Source: Zoogloea sp.
GTDB taxonomy: Bacteria; Pseudomonadota; Gammaproteobacteria; Burkholderiales; Rhodocyclaceae
Assembly (NCBI RefSeq): GCF_030157465.1
Contig: NZ_JAOAUU010000147.1
Span: 33,942-97,941, forward strand
Direction: 5' to 3'
Length of the DNA: 64,000 nucleotides
Part shown: positions 15,241 to 24,880 of the stretch, in pieces
How positions within the stretch are numbered: the stretch's first letter is position 1
How the letters are laid out: each line of letters starts with the position of its first letter
Notes under the pieces: model-generated
What the model was told of the DNA's origin: nothing
The model's database searches: none
Seen by the model: the letters and a program-made list of their open reading frames with translations, nothing else
Program-made: the position numbers and the translations under genes

Positions 15241-16254
15241 TCAGGCGTAATCGCGGGTTTCGGCAACGGCTTCGCGTACCAGGGCCGGGCCGCGGTAGAT
15301 GAGGCCGCTGTACACCTGGACCAGTCTGGCGCCCGCATCGAGCTTGGCCCGCGCTTGACGGCCGTCGAACACTCCGCCGGCTGCGATGATCGGCAGTTCG
15401 TTTTGCAGGGCCGTGGCCAGTGCGGCGACGACGGCCGTGGAGGCTTCGAACAGCGGGGCGCCGGAGAGGCCGCCTTGCTGGTCGCCGAAGGGGATGCCCT
15501 GCACTTTGTCGCGAGCGAGGGTGGTGTTGGTGGCGATCACGCCGTCGATGCGGTGGCGGCGCAGCGCGTCGGCGATATTGGTGATCTGGGCACTGTCGAG
15601 GTCGGGCGCGATCTTGAGGGTGATCGGCACGTAGCGCCCGTGCTTGTCGGCGAGCTGGGCCTGGCGGGCCTTGAGCTGGCCGAGGAGGGCGTCGAGTTCG
15701 GACTCGCCCTGCAGCTGGCGCAGGTTCTTGGTGTTGGGTGACGAGATGTTGACGGTGATGTAGCTCGCCAGCGGATAGGCCTTGTCGAGGCAGATCAGGT
15801 AATCGTCGGCCGCGCGCTCGATGGGCGTGTCGGCGTTCTTGCCGATGTTGATGCCGAGGATGCCCTTGAACTTCATTTGTTCCACGTTGCCGAGCAGTGC
15901 ATCGATACCGTGGTTGTTGAAACCCATGCGGTTGATGATGCCTTTGACTTCCGGCAGGCGGAACATGCGTGGCTTGGGGTTGCCGGGCTGGGCACGCGGC
16001 GTGATGGTGCCGATTTCGATGAAGCCGAAACCCATTCGGGCCAGGCCATCGATGGCTTCGCCGTTCTTGTCGAGGCCGGCGGCAAGGCCGATGCGGTTCG
16101 GAAACTGCAGGCCCATGACTTCGACTGACTTGGCGGGCAGCGGCTTGGCGGCGGGGAGCAGGCGTCCGGCCAGATGCAGGCCGGCGAGAGCGGTTTCGTG
16201 GGCGGTCTCCGGATCAAGGGAGAACAGCACCGGGCGGGCGATTTGGTAGAGCAT
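15241..16254 (-). CDS. pyrD: Dihydroorotate dehydrogenase (quinone), class 2
   Basis: 337 residues from ATG 16254 ([11 protein letters not shown]). A membrane-associated FMN enzyme that oxidises dihydroorotate using quinone. The class 2 N-terminal helices (1-40) are present; [42 protein letters not shown] and [13 protein letters not shown] carry FMN and substrate contacts, with the catalytic Ser in NISSPNT. An upstream ATG at 16299 would add a basic tail absent from the family and was rejected. It is the last gene of an aat-bpt-exported protein-pyrD run. Confidence 0.95.
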   Translation of the reverse strand: MLYQIARPVLFSLDPETAHETALAGLHLAGRLLPAAKPLPAKSVEVMGLQFPNRIGLAAGLDKNGEAIDGLARMGFGFIEIGTITPRAQPGNPKPRMFRLPEVKGIINRMGFNNHGIDALLGNVEQMKFKGILGINIGKNADTPIERAADDYLICLDKAYPLASYITVNISSPNTKNLRQLQGESELDALLGQLKARQAQLADKHGRYVPITLKIAPDLDSAQITNIADALRRHRIDGVIATNTTLARDKVQGIPFGDQQGGLSGAPLFEASTAVVAALATALQNELPIIAAGGVFDGRQARAKLDAGARLVQVYSGLIYRGPALVREAVAETRDYA

Positions 16255-16295
16255 GCAGCATTCTACCGCAGTGCGGCAAAGTCTTGTTTCTACGA

Positions 16296-16775
16296 TCAAT
16301 CCAGAGCGAAACGAAGCTGCAGCCCAAGGTAGCCGCTGTAGCCCGGCAGGTTGGGCAGGGCGATCAGGTTGGCGCCGACCCGCCCGATTTGTGCCGATAC
16401 CGCCGGCAGCACGAGCACCGGCGACGGGTAGCCGGTGGCGAGAAGCCCGAAAGCGCCAAAGCGGAAGGGGCCTGCCGCAAGCGGCATCCAGCGGCCGCCA
16501 ATGTAAAAGGTATTGCGGTCGTAACTGTTGCGGAAGTAGCCGGCCGAGGCCGTCCAGGGGGTGCCGGTGAATTCCCGCTCGAGCCCGGCGCCTGGATTGA
16601 CTTGGCGCCAGTCGCGGCGGTCGGGCTGAAAATGGTGGGAGAGCCCCGCGAGGGTCAGCCAGTCGCGGTGAGCTGCGGTGTGGAAGTCGTCGAGTGCTGG
16701 CAGGGCATGGGCCGCAGGGCTGACCAGCACGCAGGCGGCGATGGGCGCCAGGATGCGCGCCAGGGTTCGAGTCAT
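16296..16775 (-). CDS. Small exported protein, probable outer-membrane barrel, function unknown
   Basis: 159 residues from ATG 16775. A signal peptide (about 1-24, ending AAHA) is followed by a chain with alternating aromatic and polar residues and turn-rich strands: [47 protein letters not shown]. The protein ends [10 protein letters not shown], with the terminal aromatic-hydrophobic strand of outer-membrane beta-barrels. The size and strand content recall PagP-type small barrels, but I see no signature residues to claim that. It lies 22 bp after bpt. Confidence 0.6.
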   Translation of the reverse strand: MTRTLARILAPIAACVLVSPAAHALPALDDFHTAAHRDWLTLAGLSHHFQPDRRDWRQVNPGAGLEREFTGTPWTASAGYFRNSYDRNTFYIGGRWMPLAAGPFRFGAFGLLATGYPSPVLVLPAVSAQIGRVGANLIALPNLPGYSGYLGLQLRFALD

Positions 16776-16797
16776 GGTGGGAAGTCGCCGGGAAGGG

Positions 16798-17538
16798 TTA
16801 GTCGGACTGTGCGAAGTCGGCGTCCGTGAGGGCACGCCACAGGCCGTCGACGCGGCCTTCCATCGGGCGGAAGCGTGCCTTGTAAGCCATTTTGCGGCTG
16901 TCGCGGATCCAGTAGCCGAGATAGAGGTAGGGAAGCTTGAGTTCCCGGCACACTTCGATCTGCCACAGCACGCCGAAGGTGCCGAGGCTGCTGCCGGGAA
17001 GGTCCGGATCGTAAAAAGTGTAAACGCTCGACAGGCCGTCGGTCAGGCAGTCGATGACGCTCACCATGCGCAGGATGCCGTTTTCGCGGAACTCCACGAG
17101 GCGGCTGTCCACATGGCTTTGCAGCAGGAAGTGGGCGTACTGCTCGCGGTTGTCTTCGTCCATGCCGCCGCCTGAGTGGCGGCTGGCCTGGTAGCGTTGA
17201 TAAAGGGCGTAGTGCTCTTCAAGGAAGGCCAGTTCCATCTCCCGTGGATGGAGGTTGGCGTGGGCGTTCCAGGCGCGGCGCTGGCTGCGGTTTGGATTGA
17301 AGGAGGCGACCGGGACGCGTACCGGAACGCAGGCATGGCAGGCGTCGCAGTGAGGGCGGTAGGTGAAGATGCCGCTGCGCCGGAAGCCGCTGCGCACGAG
17401 TTCGCTGTAAAGCGGCGTGTCGATCAGGTGGCTGGGCGTGGCGACCTGGGAGCGGGCCTGCCGCTCGGGCAGGTAGGAGCACGCGTAAGGGGCCGTGGCG
17501 TAGAACTGCAGCAGGGAGTATGGGTAATCCTTGAGCAT
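16798..17538 (-). CDS. bpt: Bacterial leucyltransferase (aspartate/glutamate N-degron)
   Basis: 246 residues. Bpt uses Leu-tRNA to attach leucine to proteins with N-terminal Asp or Glu, marking them for ClpAP. It resembles eukaryotic ATE1: the N-terminal CSYLP motif and the [16 protein letters not shown] cysteine cluster belong to the ATE_N domain, and YCLD-like elements are replaced by [20 protein letters not shown] in ATE_C. It stands 6 bp after aat, the companion N-degron transferase. Confidence 0.92.
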   Translation of the reverse strand: MLKDYPYSLLQFYATAPYACSYLPERQARSQVATPSHLIDTPLYSELVRSGFRRSGIFTYRPHCDACHACVPVRVPVASFNPNRSQRRAWNAHANLHPREMELAFLEEHYALYQRYQASRHSGGGMDEDNREQYAHFLLQSHVDSRLVEFRENGILRMVSVIDCLTDGLSSVYTFYDPDLPGSSLGTFGVLWQIEVCRELKLPYLYLGYWIRDSRKMAYKARFRPMEGRVDGLWRALTDADFAQSD

Positions 17539-17544
17539 CGTGCG

Positions 17545-18249
17545 CTACGTCCAGGAGGCTTGGGCACCATTTTGTGGCCAACGGGCAGGAGGCGGGCCTT
17601 CGCGGGTGAGGGTGCCGAGCATTTTCACGAAAACCTCGCGTGGAATTTCCGTGCCACCCAGCGAGGCCAGATGGCGTGTTGTCATTTGACAATCTAGCAC
17701 GCGAAAATCGTGTTGCTCAAGAAAGCGTGCCAGGTGGGCAAAGGCGATTTTCGAGGCATCGGTGCGCCGGCTGAACATCGATTCGCCGTAAAAGACGTGC
17801 CCCAGCGCCATGCCATAGAGTCCTCCGGCCAGCTCTCCGTCGATCCAGGTTTCCACCGAATGGGCGTAGCCGAGTTCGTGCATGCGGATGTAGGCTGACT
17901 CAATGGCGGGCGTGATCCAGGTGCCGACGTTCGATTGGCGGGATTCGGCGCAGGCGCGGATCACGGCGGCGAAGTCGTGGTCCAGGCGCACTTCGTAGTG
18001 GCCCCTTTTGAGCGTCTTGCCCAGCGAGCGGGTGATGCGGATATGGTTGGGTACGACCACCATGCGCGGGTCGGGGCTCCACCACAGAATGGGCTCGCCC
18101 TGATTGAACCAGGGGAAGATGCCGTGCCGATAGGCTGCAAGGAGCCAGTCGGGCGCAAGGGAGCCACCCGCCGCGAGCAGGCCGTTGGGCTCGCGAAGGG
18201 CGCTGGCGGCGGGAGGGAATACAGGGTGGTCGCCGAGCCAGGGAATCAT
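17545..18249 (-). CDS. aat: Leucyl/phenylalanyl-tRNA-protein transferase
   Basis: 234 residues from ATG 18249. Aat adds Leu or Phe to N-terminal Lys and Arg in the N-end rule pathway. Family motifs: LLAAGGSLAPDWLLAAYRHGIFPWF, WWSPDPRM, VETWIDGELAGGLYGMALG, GESMFSR and DCQMTTRHLASLGG. A start 27 bp upstream (18276) is possible but adds nothing conserved. With bpt it forms a two-enzyme module. Confidence 0.95.
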   Translation of the reverse strand: MIPWLGDHPVFPPAASALREPNGLLAAGGSLAPDWLLAAYRHGIFPWFNQGEPILWWSPDPRMVVVPNHIRITRSLGKTLKRGHYEVRLDHDFAAVIRACAESRQSNVGTWITPAIESAYIRMHELGYAHSVETWIDGELAGGLYGMALGHVFYGESMFSRRTDASKIAFAHLARFLEQHDFRVLDCQMTTRHLASLGGTEIPREVFVKMLGTLTREGPPPARWPQNGAQASWT

Positions 18250-18304
18250 GTGGAGGGCACCTGGCTGTTGGCGCAACGAGCCGGTCTGAAACCGGCTGGC
18301 GGGA

Positions 18305-18841
18305 TCAGTTGGCTTGCGGCTGGCGCGACTGGCCGGTCGGCAATACGCGCCGGGCGCCGTCGTAGCGGGCTGCCCAGTAGCTTATGCGCATGTCTTCTAC
18401 GCGAACCACGCCGCCCGATGAAGGTGCATGGACGAACTGGTTGTTACCGAGGTAGATGCCGACATGGGAAAAAGCGCGACGCATCGTGTTGAAGAACACG
18501 AGATCGCCGGGCTTGAGTTCGTTGATCTTGACCTGTTCGCCCATCTGGGACATTTCGGCGGCCGTGCGAGGCATGCCGAAACCGAGGGCGTCGGCGAATA
18601 CCTTGCCGACAAAGCCGCTGCAGTCGAAACCGGTGAGTGGGCTGGTGCCGCCAAACCGGTAGGGCACTCCCAGGAAATTCAGGCTGCGGTCGACAAGCGA
18701 GCGGATGGAATCGGTATAACGCTCGAAAACGGAAGCGGGCGGCGCTTCGTCAACGGCAATGAAGGGGGGCTCAGACGCAAGGACCGCACCGGAAAACGCG
18801 ATCGCTACTAAAAAGCCGAGTATCGTCTTTTTGATAGGCAT
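18305..18841 (-). CDS. NlpC/P60 family cell-wall endopeptidase
   Basis: 178 residues with a signal peptide (about 1-22). The catalytic Cys is in GFDCSGFVG, followed by His in FSHVGIYLG and a third polar residue (His) in FVHAPSSGG. Such enzymes cut the D-Glu-mesoDAP bond of peptidoglycan peptides in the periplasm. The single-domain form without SH3 repeats resembles Spr/MepS. No lipobox Cys is seen, so it is soluble. It is preceded by a 249-bp gap that holds its promoter and no gene I accept. Confidence 0.9.
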   Translation of the reverse strand: MPIKKTILGFLVAIAFSGAVLASEPPFIAVDEAPPASVFERYTDSIRSLVDRSLNFLGVPYRFGGTSPLTGFDCSGFVGKVFADALGFGMPRTAAEMSQMGEQVKINELKPGDLVFFNTMRRAFSHVGIYLGNNQFVHAPSSGGVVRVEDMRISYWAARYDGARRVLPTGQSRQPQAN

Positions 18842-19090
18842 CGAATCAGTCTACCGAATGGTGGAATAAGTGTAAAGAATTTCGACACTTGCCGGTGCTG
18901 CATGGCGCCATGTGAAATCCGGCACAGTTCAAGCATTTTGGCATCTGTAGTATTTGTCAGGCACTGGTCGCGAACAGCAACGCTCGGGAGGCCGCGCGGA
19001 AAACATGCGGAACCGGACCGCTTGTTTTCATGAAAGGGCCCTTCGGCTTTCCGCAGCGGAGCGCTCGCGCCAGTCGCACTAATTTCGCCA

Positions 19091-19921
19091 TCAGGCAAAT
19101 AGGTTCAGGATGCCGTCCAGGCCGCTGTGGTTCAGCGCGTAGGTGGCGTGTTCCCGAACCACGGGTTTTGCATGATAGGCAATTCCTACGCCCGCCGCGC
19201 TGAGCATGGGCAGGTCATTGGCGCCGTCACCTGCAGCAATCACGGTTGCGGGTGCGAAGCCGTGGTGCTTGCGTACCAGTTGCAGCGTGTGACGCTTGGC
19301 TTCGCCGTCGATGACGTCGCCCTTTACCTTGCCGGTCAGCTTGCCGCCACGGATTTCCAGTTCGTTGGCCACCGCGTAGTCGAAGCCGAGTTGTTTCTGG
19401 AGGCGTTCGGTAAAATAAGTGAAGCCTCCCGACACGAGCACCGTGACGATGCCTGCCTGCTTGAGCCCGGCGAGCAGCGCCCGGGCGCCCGGATTGAGCT
19501 GCAGACGTTCGCGAAAGACCCTTCCGAGCGCTTCTTCGGGAAGGCCTTCGAGCAGGGCTACACGGCGGGTCAGGGATTCGCGGAAATCCAGCTCGCCGCG
19601 CATGGCGGCTTCGGTGATCGCGGCAACCTCGGCTTTCAGGCCCTGCATGTCGGCAATTTCGTCGATGCACTCGATGTTGATCAGGGTCGAATCCATGTCG
19701 GTAACGAACAGGCGGTAATTTGCCAAGCTGCCGTCTTCGGGAACGAAGGCGTAATCCAGTTCGTGGGCGTCGCAGTAGCTTGCGAGTTCCGGGTGCTGCC
19801 CGGCGCCAATCAGCCGGACGGCGGTGCTGCCGAGGCGCTTGACACCCCCGGCGCCGGTGAGGCCGGTGATCTCTTTCAGGGCACGGGCTTCAATCTTGGG
19901 GCCCTGGACGACCAGGTTCAT
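19091..19921 (-). CDS. serB: Phosphoserine phosphatase
   Basis: 276 residues from ATG 19921. Last step of serine synthesis. An N-terminal ACT-like segment (~1-70) precedes the HAD domain: FVTDMDSTLIN with the nucleophile Asp, VLVSGGFTYFTERL, and IAAGDGANDLPML with the metal-binding aspartates. The ATG shares one base with the aroG stop (TGATG). Serine feeds the SAT of the sulfur cluster at the left end, although that link is only metabolic. Confidence 0.95.
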   Translation of the reverse strand: MNLVVQGPKIEARALKEITGLTGAGGVKRLGSTAVRLIGAGQHPELASYCDAHELDYAFVPEDGSLANYRLFVTDMDSTLINIECIDEIADMQGLKAEVAAITEAAMRGELDFRESLTRRVALLEGLPEEALGRVFRERLQLNPGARALLAGLKQAGIVTVLVSGGFTYFTERLQKQLGFDYAVANELEIRGGKLTGKVKGDVIDGEAKRHTLQLVRKHHGFAPATVIAAGDGANDLPMLSAAGVGIAYHAKPVVREHATYALNHSGLDGILNLFA

Positions 19922-20997
19922 CAGGCCGCGCTCCGCTTTTGAAGGCAGTCGCGGAGAATCTCGCCGGTGTTGCGGATCATCGTTTCGGTTGCTGCCCAGT
20001 CGACGCAGGCGTCGGTGACGGAGCAGCCATAGCGCAGCTGGGAGAGGTCGGCCGGGATCGGCTGGTTGCCCGCTTCGATGTTGCTTTCGATCATCAGGCC
20101 GACAATCGAGGTGTTGCCTTCGCGGATCTGGTGGGCCACGTCGCGCATCACCAGGGGCTGATATTCGGGGTTCTTCCACGAGTTGGCGTGGGAGCAGTCG
20201 ACGACGATGTTGGCGGTGAGCTTGGCCTTGGCCAGGGCCTTTTCGGCGAGTGAGACGGAAACTGTGTCGTAGTTGGGGCGTCCGCCGCCGCCACGCAGGA
20301 CCACGTGGCCGTACGGGTTGCCTTGCGTGCGGATGATGGACGACTGGCCCTGGGCGTTGATGCCGAGAAAACTGTGGGCGTGGGATGCGGACAGGATGCC
20401 GTTGACCGCGGCGTCGAGGGAGCCGTCAGTGCTGTTCTTGAAGCCGACGGGGGTGGACAGGCCGGAGGCCATTTCACGGTGGGTCTGGGACTCGGAAGTG
20501 CGGGCGCCGATGGCAGTCCAGCTGATGAGGTCGCCGTAATACTGGGGCGCGATCGGGTCGAGGGCTTCCGTGCCTGCGGGCAGGCCGATTTCATTGACGT
20601 CGAGGAGGAAGCGGCGGGCCTTTTCCATGCCTTCGTCAATGCGGAAGGAGTCGTCCATGTACGGGTCGTTGATGTAGCCCTTCCAGCCGGTGGAGGTGCG
20701 CGGCTTTTCGAAGTAGACGCGCATGACCAGCACCATGGTGTCGGCGACTTCGTCGGCGAGCTTTTTCAGGCGGCGGGCGTAGTCGAGGCCGGCAACCGGG
20801 TCGTGGATGGAGCAGGGGCCGACGACGACGAAAATCCGCGGATCCGTGTGGTCGAGAATGGCCTGCAGGGTCTGGCGGCCCTTCATGACGACTTCAGCGG
20901 CGGCGTCGGACAGCGGCACGCGGGCGACGATTTCTTCGGGGGACGGCATGCGGTCGAAAGCCGCAATGTTCAGGTTCTCGGTCTTGGCGTGGGGCAT
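19921..20997 (-). CDS. aroG: 3-deoxy-7-phosphoheptulonate synthase (DAHP synthase), class I
   Basis: 358 residues, the size of E. coli AroF/G/H. It condenses PEP and erythrose 4-phosphate, the entry to aromatic synthesis. Motifs: VVVGPCSIHDP, RVYFEKPRTSTGWKGYINDP, GARTSESQTHREMASGLS, GFKNSTDG, and DCSHANSWKNP with the metal-binding His. Which amino acid inhibits it cannot be read with certainty here. Confidence 0.95.
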   Translation of the reverse strand: MPHAKTENLNIAAFDRMPSPEEIVARVPLSDAAAEVVMKGRQTLQAILDHTDPRIFVVVGPCSIHDPVAGLDYARRLKKLADEVADTMVLVMRVYFEKPRTSTGWKGYINDPYMDDSFRIDEGMEKARRFLLDVNEIGLPAGTEALDPIAPQYYGDLISWTAIGARTSESQTHREMASGLSTPVGFKNSTDGSLDAAVNGILSASHAHSFLGINAQGQSSIIRTQGNPYGHVVLRGGGGRPNYDTVSVSLAEKALAKAKLTANIVVDCSHANSWKNPEYQPLVMRDVAHQIREGNTSIVGLMIESNIEAGNQPIPADLSQLRYGCSVTDACVDWAATETMIRNTGEILRDCLQKRSAA

Positions 20998-21033
20998 GGC
21001 GGTTACGCGTCTGAAAATGCGGAATTGAATATT

Positions 21034-21681
21034 TTACCCCGAAGCGTGGCTGCCGATTGCGCGCCGGGCAAGGCCAAGCACGGAAGTTAGCCGGAAATCG
21101 ACGTAATGGGGCTTGCGCAGGCTGCGGCTGATCCACACCGTGGTCATGCCGAGGCGTTTGGCGGTGCGCAGGTTTTCGGCGCTGTCTTCGACGAGGATGC
21201 AGCGGGCCGGGTTGAGACGGTGATCCTTGAGCAGATGCCGGAAGCCGGTCATGCCGGGTTTGGGGTTGAAGCGCATCTGTTCGACCGCGTATACGTCTTC
21301 GAAGTGACGGCGAATGCCCATGATCTCGAGTACGGCTTCGGCGTAGCGGCCGGGGCCGTTGGAGAAGACGATCTTCCGGCCGGGCAGGCGAGCCAGCATG
21401 TGGTGCAGGGCGTTGTCGAAGACGACCATCCGGGCAAGGTCGGGGAACTGGTGGGTGTCGTGCAGGAAGTGGCGCGGGTCGGTGCCGTGGTGACGCATCA
21501 GGCCCCGCAGTGTGGCGCCGTAGCGCCGCCAGTAGTCGACGCGCAGGCGGTTGGCGGCGGGTTCGTCCAGCTCGAGGTGCTGCATGAGGTAGGCCGTCAT
21601 GCTGCGGTTGATGTGCGGAAAGATGTGCGGGCTGGCGTTGTGCAGGGTGTTGTCGAGGTCGAACAGCCAGACGGGGTGCAT
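21034..21681 (-). CDS. HAD hydrolase, pyrimidine 5'-nucleotidase-like
   Basis: 215 residues. HAD motif I WLFDLDNTLHNA, motif II FSNGP, motif III Lys in RFNPKPG and motif IV VEDSAENL. The arrangement and PHIFPHINRSM segment match the Sdt1/PPM1-type pyrimidine 5'-nucleotidase group. The substrate is not certain. It follows bioC by 20 bp, and aroG follows after 36 bp, so it is probably part of one transcript with bioB and bioC. Confidence 0.85.
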   Translation of the reverse strand: MHPVWLFDLDNTLHNASPHIFPHINRSMTAYLMQHLELDEPAANRLRVDYWRRYGATLRGLMRHHGTDPRHFLHDTHQFPDLARMVVFDNALHHMLARLPGRKIVFSNGPGRYAEAVLEIMGIRRHFEDVYAVEQMRFNPKPGMTGFRHLLKDHRLNPARCILVEDSAENLRTAKRLGMTTVWISRSLRKPHYVDFRLTSVLGLARRAIGSHASG

Positions 21682-21701
21682 GGCTTGGCCGGTCCTGTCG
21701 T

Positions 21702-22586
21702 TCAGGCGGGCTTGCGTTCGAAGCGCACGATGGCGCGGCCGTCATCCGCCACCTTGGGCGCCGCCTTCCAGGCGTGACCATAGACGACTTCGACGGTGGA
21801 AGGCAGGCGGCCGTCGCGGCGCAGGGCCTCGTAGGCGGCGCGCATCTGTTGCCAGTGGTTCTTGCCGACGAGGCCGCGCGGGCGGCTCAGGGCGGCGTTG
21901 GTGGACCCGCTCGCACGCAGGTCGTGGAAGAGATCGTCGAGTTTTGTGTAGGTGACGGTAAGCATTTCCATGTCCATCACCGGGTCTGAGAACCCGGCGC
22001 CGACGAGGGCGTCTCCCAGATCATGCATGTCGATGAAGCGGTGCAGGTGTTCGGCGCTGGAGGCGGGCAGCGAGGCGCGGAGTTCCTTGAGGGTGTCCGG
22101 GCCGAGGGTGGAAAACATCAGCAGGCCGCCGACTTCCAGCACCCGGTGGACTTCCTTGAGGGCCGGCAGCGGATCGTGCAGCCACTGAAGCATCAGGTTG
22201 GACCACGCAAACGAGACACTGCCCCGGGCGAGGGGCAGGGCGCTTGCGTCAGCGCAGACGAAATCCGGCTCGGCCGGCTTGCCGAAGCTCATCAGGCGCT
22301 TGAGCAGATTTTTTTCGCCGCGGGCCTGAGCGAGCATGGCCGGGGCGCTGTCGATGGCGATGCGGGCGACGCCGGGATAGCGCGTTGCAAGGGTGGCGAG
22401 GTCTGCTCCGGGGCCGCAGCCCAGATCGAGGATCCGCTTCGGTTCGATGCGGATGTACTCGAGGCGTTCGGCCATGCGCCGGGAGATTTCCCGGGCGAGG
22501 GTGTCGACGCCGGAGTAGCCGGTTGCGGCCCGCCCCGCCCGGCGACGCACGAGACGCGGGTCGAGCTGAAAATCCGGTGCGCTCAT
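21702..22586 (-). CDS. bioC: Malonyl-ACP O-methyltransferase
   Basis: 294 residues. BioC methylates malonyl-ACP with SAM to start the pimeloyl chain of biotin. SAM-binding motif ILDLGCGPGADLATL, then AIDSAPAMLAQAR and SFAWSNLMLQWLHDP, followed by a C-terminal half (~150-294) of the BioC type with FSTLGPDTLKELR. The N-terminal FQLDPRLVRRRAGRAA is where BioC proteins carry their start region. It follows bioB by 21 bp. Confidence 0.92.
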   Translation of the reverse strand: MSAPDFQLDPRLVRRRAGRAATGYSGVDTLAREISRRMAERLEYIRIEPKRILDLGCGPGADLATLATRYPGVARIAIDSAPAMLAQARGEKNLLKRLMSFGKPAEPDFVCADASALPLARGSVSFAWSNLMLQWLHDPLPALKEVHRVLEVGGLLMFSTLGPDTLKELRASLPASSAEHLHRFIDMHDLGDALVGAGFSDPVMDMEMLTVTYTKLDDLFHDLRASGSTNAALSRPRGLVGKNHWQQMRAAYEALRRDGRLPSTVEVVYGHAWKAAPKVADDGRAIVRFERKPA

Positions 22587-22607
22587 CGGGGCGGGTTCAG
22601 GCGAGGC

Positions 22608-23594
22608 TCAGATGGACTTGAGGCCGAGACGTGCGAAGAGCTTGTCGTCGGCGTCGGCATCCGGGTTGTCGGTGGTGAGAAGGCGCTCGCCGTAGAAGAT
22701 CGAGTTGGCGCCGGCCATGAAGCACAGGGCCTGGGTGGCGTCATCCATCTGCTGGCGACCGGCCGAGAGGCGCACGTAGCTTTCCGGCATGGTGATGCGG
22801 GCGGCGGCGATGGTGCGAATGAAGTCGAAGGGGTCGATGGGCTTAGCTTGATCGAGCGGGGTGCCTTCTACCTGCACCAGGTTGTTGATGGGCACGGACT
22901 CCGGAGGAGGGCTCATGTTGGCCAGCTCGGCGATCAGGGCGGCGCGGCTCTTCTGGGTTTCACCAAGGCCGACGATGCCGCCGCAGCACACGTTGATGCC
23001 GGCGTCACGCACCTTGTCGAGGGTGTCGAGACGATCCTGGAGGGTGTGGGTGGTGATGATCTGGCCGTAGAATTCCGGCGAGGTGTCGATGTTGTGGTTG
23101 TAGTAATCGAGGCCGGCGTCCTTGAGCTGGGATGCCTGGCCTTCCTTCAGCATGCCGAGGGTGACGCAGGTTTCGAGGCCGAGCTTCTTGACTTCGCGAA
23201 CCATGTCGAGAACCGGGGCGAGATCCTTTTCTTTCGGGCCGCGCCAGGCGGCGCCCATGCAGAAGCGGGATGCACCTTTGGCCTTGGCGGCGCGGGCGTT
23301 TTCCAGCACTTCATTGAGCGGCAGCAGGGATTCCTTTTCGAGGCCCGTGTCGTAGCGGGAAGATTGCGAGCAGTAGCCGCAGTCTTCCGAGCACCCGCCG
23401 GTCTTGATCGACAGCAGGGTCGAGCGCTGGATGGCGTTCGCGTCGAAGTGCTCGCGGTGCACCTGTTGGGCGCGGAACAGCAGGTCATTGAAGGGCAGCG
23501 CGAACAGGGCCTCGATTTCGGCGACGCTCCACCGCTTGCGGGCGGGGGTGTTTGCGGTCGGAGCGCTCTCTGCGCGGGCGACGGTGGCGGTCAT
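22608..23594 (-). CDS. bioB: Biotin synthase
   Basis: 328 residues. Radical SAM enzyme inserting sulfur into dethiobiotin. The CxxxCxxC motif is in [13 protein letters not shown], binding the [4Fe-4S] cluster; [2Fe-2S] ligands are in [11 protein letters not shown] and ETCVTLGM, with Arg in [14 protein letters not shown]. The bioA, F, D genes are not nearby. It is divergent from comF across a 71-bp A/T-rich interval. Confidence 0.96.
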   Translation of the reverse strand: MTATVARAESAPTANTPARKRWSVAEIEALFALPFNDLLFRAQQVHREHFDANAIQRSTLLSIKTGGCSEDCGYCSQSSRYDTGLEKESLLPLNEVLENARAAKAKGASRFCMGAAWRGPKEKDLAPVLDMVREVKKLGLETCVTLGMLKEGQASQLKDAGLDYYNHNIDTSPEFYGQIITTHTLQDRLDTLDKVRDAGINVCCGGIVGLGETQKSRAALIAELANMSPPPESVPINNLVQVEGTPLDQAKPIDPFDFIRTIAAARITMPESYVRLSAGRQQMDDATQALCFMAGANSIFYGERLLTTDNPDADADDKLFARLGLKSI

Positions 23595-23617
23595 TGTGAT
23601 GAACCCTTATTTTGGCT

Positions 23618-23632
23618 GTAATTTATAATTAC
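23618..23632. promoter_or_regulatory. A/T-rich inverted repeat and -10 element between bioB and comF
   Basis: GTAAT and ATTAC flank TTATA, and TATAAT (23624-23629) reads on the plus strand toward comF 42 bp before its start. For bioB it lies 24-38 bp upstream of the ATG. It is the only A/T-rich site in the divergent interval and may serve both promoters. It does not match the BirA operator consensus well. Confidence 0.4.
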
Positions 23633-23665
23633 GAAGCCTTTTAGTTTCCCTGAAGGGGTCTGGAT

Positions 23666-24376
23666 TTGTCAAATCAAGCGCCTGCCTGGCGCCGCTGGAT
23701 GGAGGGTGCAGCCACCGCAGTCTTCCCGCAACAGTGCTTTGCCTGCGGGGTGGCGAGCGGCAGCGACGTGCTGTGTCGCGCGTGTTTCGCAGGATTGCCC
23801 GGAATTGGGGCGGCACGCTGTCCGGTTTGCGCGATTCCCCAGCCGCTTGGCGAAACCTGCGGCGACTGCCTGCGCCATCCGCCATCCTTTGATGCGACCC
23901 GTGCCGCACTCGACTATGGCTTTCCTGTCGACAAGCTGGTGCAGGCCCTGAAGTACGGCCATCGGCTGGCGTCGTCGCGTCTGTTTGTCGACCTGATGGC
24001 TGTGCTGCCTGTGCCGAAGGCCGATCTGGTGATGCCGATGCCGCTCCATTCGGTGCGCCTCGCGTCGCGTGGATTCAACCAGGCGGCAGAACTGGCGCGA
24101 CCGCTGGCGAAATGCTGGGGGCTGCCCGTGCTCCTTGACGGGATTGTGCGTGACGTAGACACGCGCCCGCAGGCAAGCCTGCCATGGAAAGAGCGGACGG
24201 CCAACGTGCGTGGCGCGTTTCGCGTGGCAGGCGGCGTGGAGGGCTTGCGTGTCGTGGTGGTGGATGACGTGATGACAACGGGTGCAACGCTTGCAGAACT
24301 GGCTCGAACGCTGAAAGACGTGGGCGCGGTGAGCGTGGAGAACCGGGTCGTCGCCCGAACGCCGGCTCCGGCTTGA
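23666..24376 (+). CDS. comF: ComF family protein (amidophosphoribosyltransferase-like)
   Basis: 236 residues from a TTG start with AGGGG about 9 bp before it; an ATG 30 bp later is the alternative. Four Cys pairs (CFACG, CRAC, CPVC, CGDC) form an N-terminal zinc finger domain, then a PRTase domain with the PRPP loop VVVDDVMTTGATLAEL. ComF/GntX proteins act in DNA uptake or its by-product handling in naturally competent bacteria. Trailing trmL is 33 bp downstream. Confidence 0.9.
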   Translation: MSNQAPAWRRWMEGAATAVFPQQCFACGVASGSDVLCRACFAGLPGIGAARCPVCAIPQPLGETCGDCLRHPPSFDATRAALDYGFPVDKLVQALKYGHRLASSRLFVDLMAVLPVPKADLVMPMPLHSVRLASRGFNQAAELARPLAKCWGLPVLLDGIVRDVDTRPQASLPWKERTANVRGAFRVAGGVEGLRVVVVDDVMTTGATLAELARTLKDVGAVSVENRVVARTPAPA

Positions 24377-24409
24377 TTGGCTTGAGTGGGGCGGGCACAA
24401 TCCGGCCCC

Positions 24410-24874
24410 ATGTTCCATGTCGTCCTCCATCAGCCGGAAATTCCTCCGAATACCGGCAACATCATGCGCATGTGTGCCAATTCCGGCGCCCGATTGCACC
24501 TTGTCAAACCCCTTGGTTTCACCCTCGAAGAGAAGCAGCTGATCCGTGCCGGCCTGGATTACCGGGACATGGCGGTGGTTACCGTGCACGAAGACTGGCC
24601 GAGTTGCCGTGCCGGTTTTGCTGGCCAGCGTATTTTTGCGCTGACCTCCCACGGTGGGCGCAGCTATGCCGAGGTGGCTTTCGAGCCGGGGGACGTTTTT
24701 GTGTTTGGTTCGGAATCCCGTGGCTTGCCGCCGGAACTGCACACCGAATTTGGCGATGACCGTCGCCTGCGCATTCCGATGCGGCCGGGTAACCGCAGCC
24801 TCAATCTTTCGAATGCGGCCGCGGTGGTCGTCTATGAAGCGTGGCGACAGGCGGGGTTTGACGGCGGGGCCTGA
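24410..24874 (+). CDS. trmL: tRNA (cytidine/uridine-34-2'-O)-methyltransferase
   Basis: 154 residues from ATG 24410 (MFHVVLHQPEIPPNTGNIMRMC). SPOUT-class methyltransferase of the wobble base in tRNA-Leu. The trefoil-knot motifs are FVFGSESRGLPPEL, RIPMRPGNRSLNLSNAAAVVVYEA. Length is normal. An earlier start adds a non-conserved stretch. Confidence 0.95.
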   Translation: MFHVVLHQPEIPPNTGNIMRMCANSGARLHLVKPLGFTLEEKQLIRAGLDYRDMAVVTVHEDWPSCRAGFAGQRIFALTSHGGRSYAEVAFEPGDVFVFGSESRGLPPELHTEFGDDRRLRIPMRPGNRSLNLSNAAAVVVYEAWRQAGFDGGA

Positions 24875-24880
24875 GCCGCC

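Noticed and set aside
18808..19098. 96-codon minus-strand frame between nlpC and serB
   Set aside because: Overlaps both genes' ends, has no recognisable domain or ribosome-binding site, and its composition is irregular.
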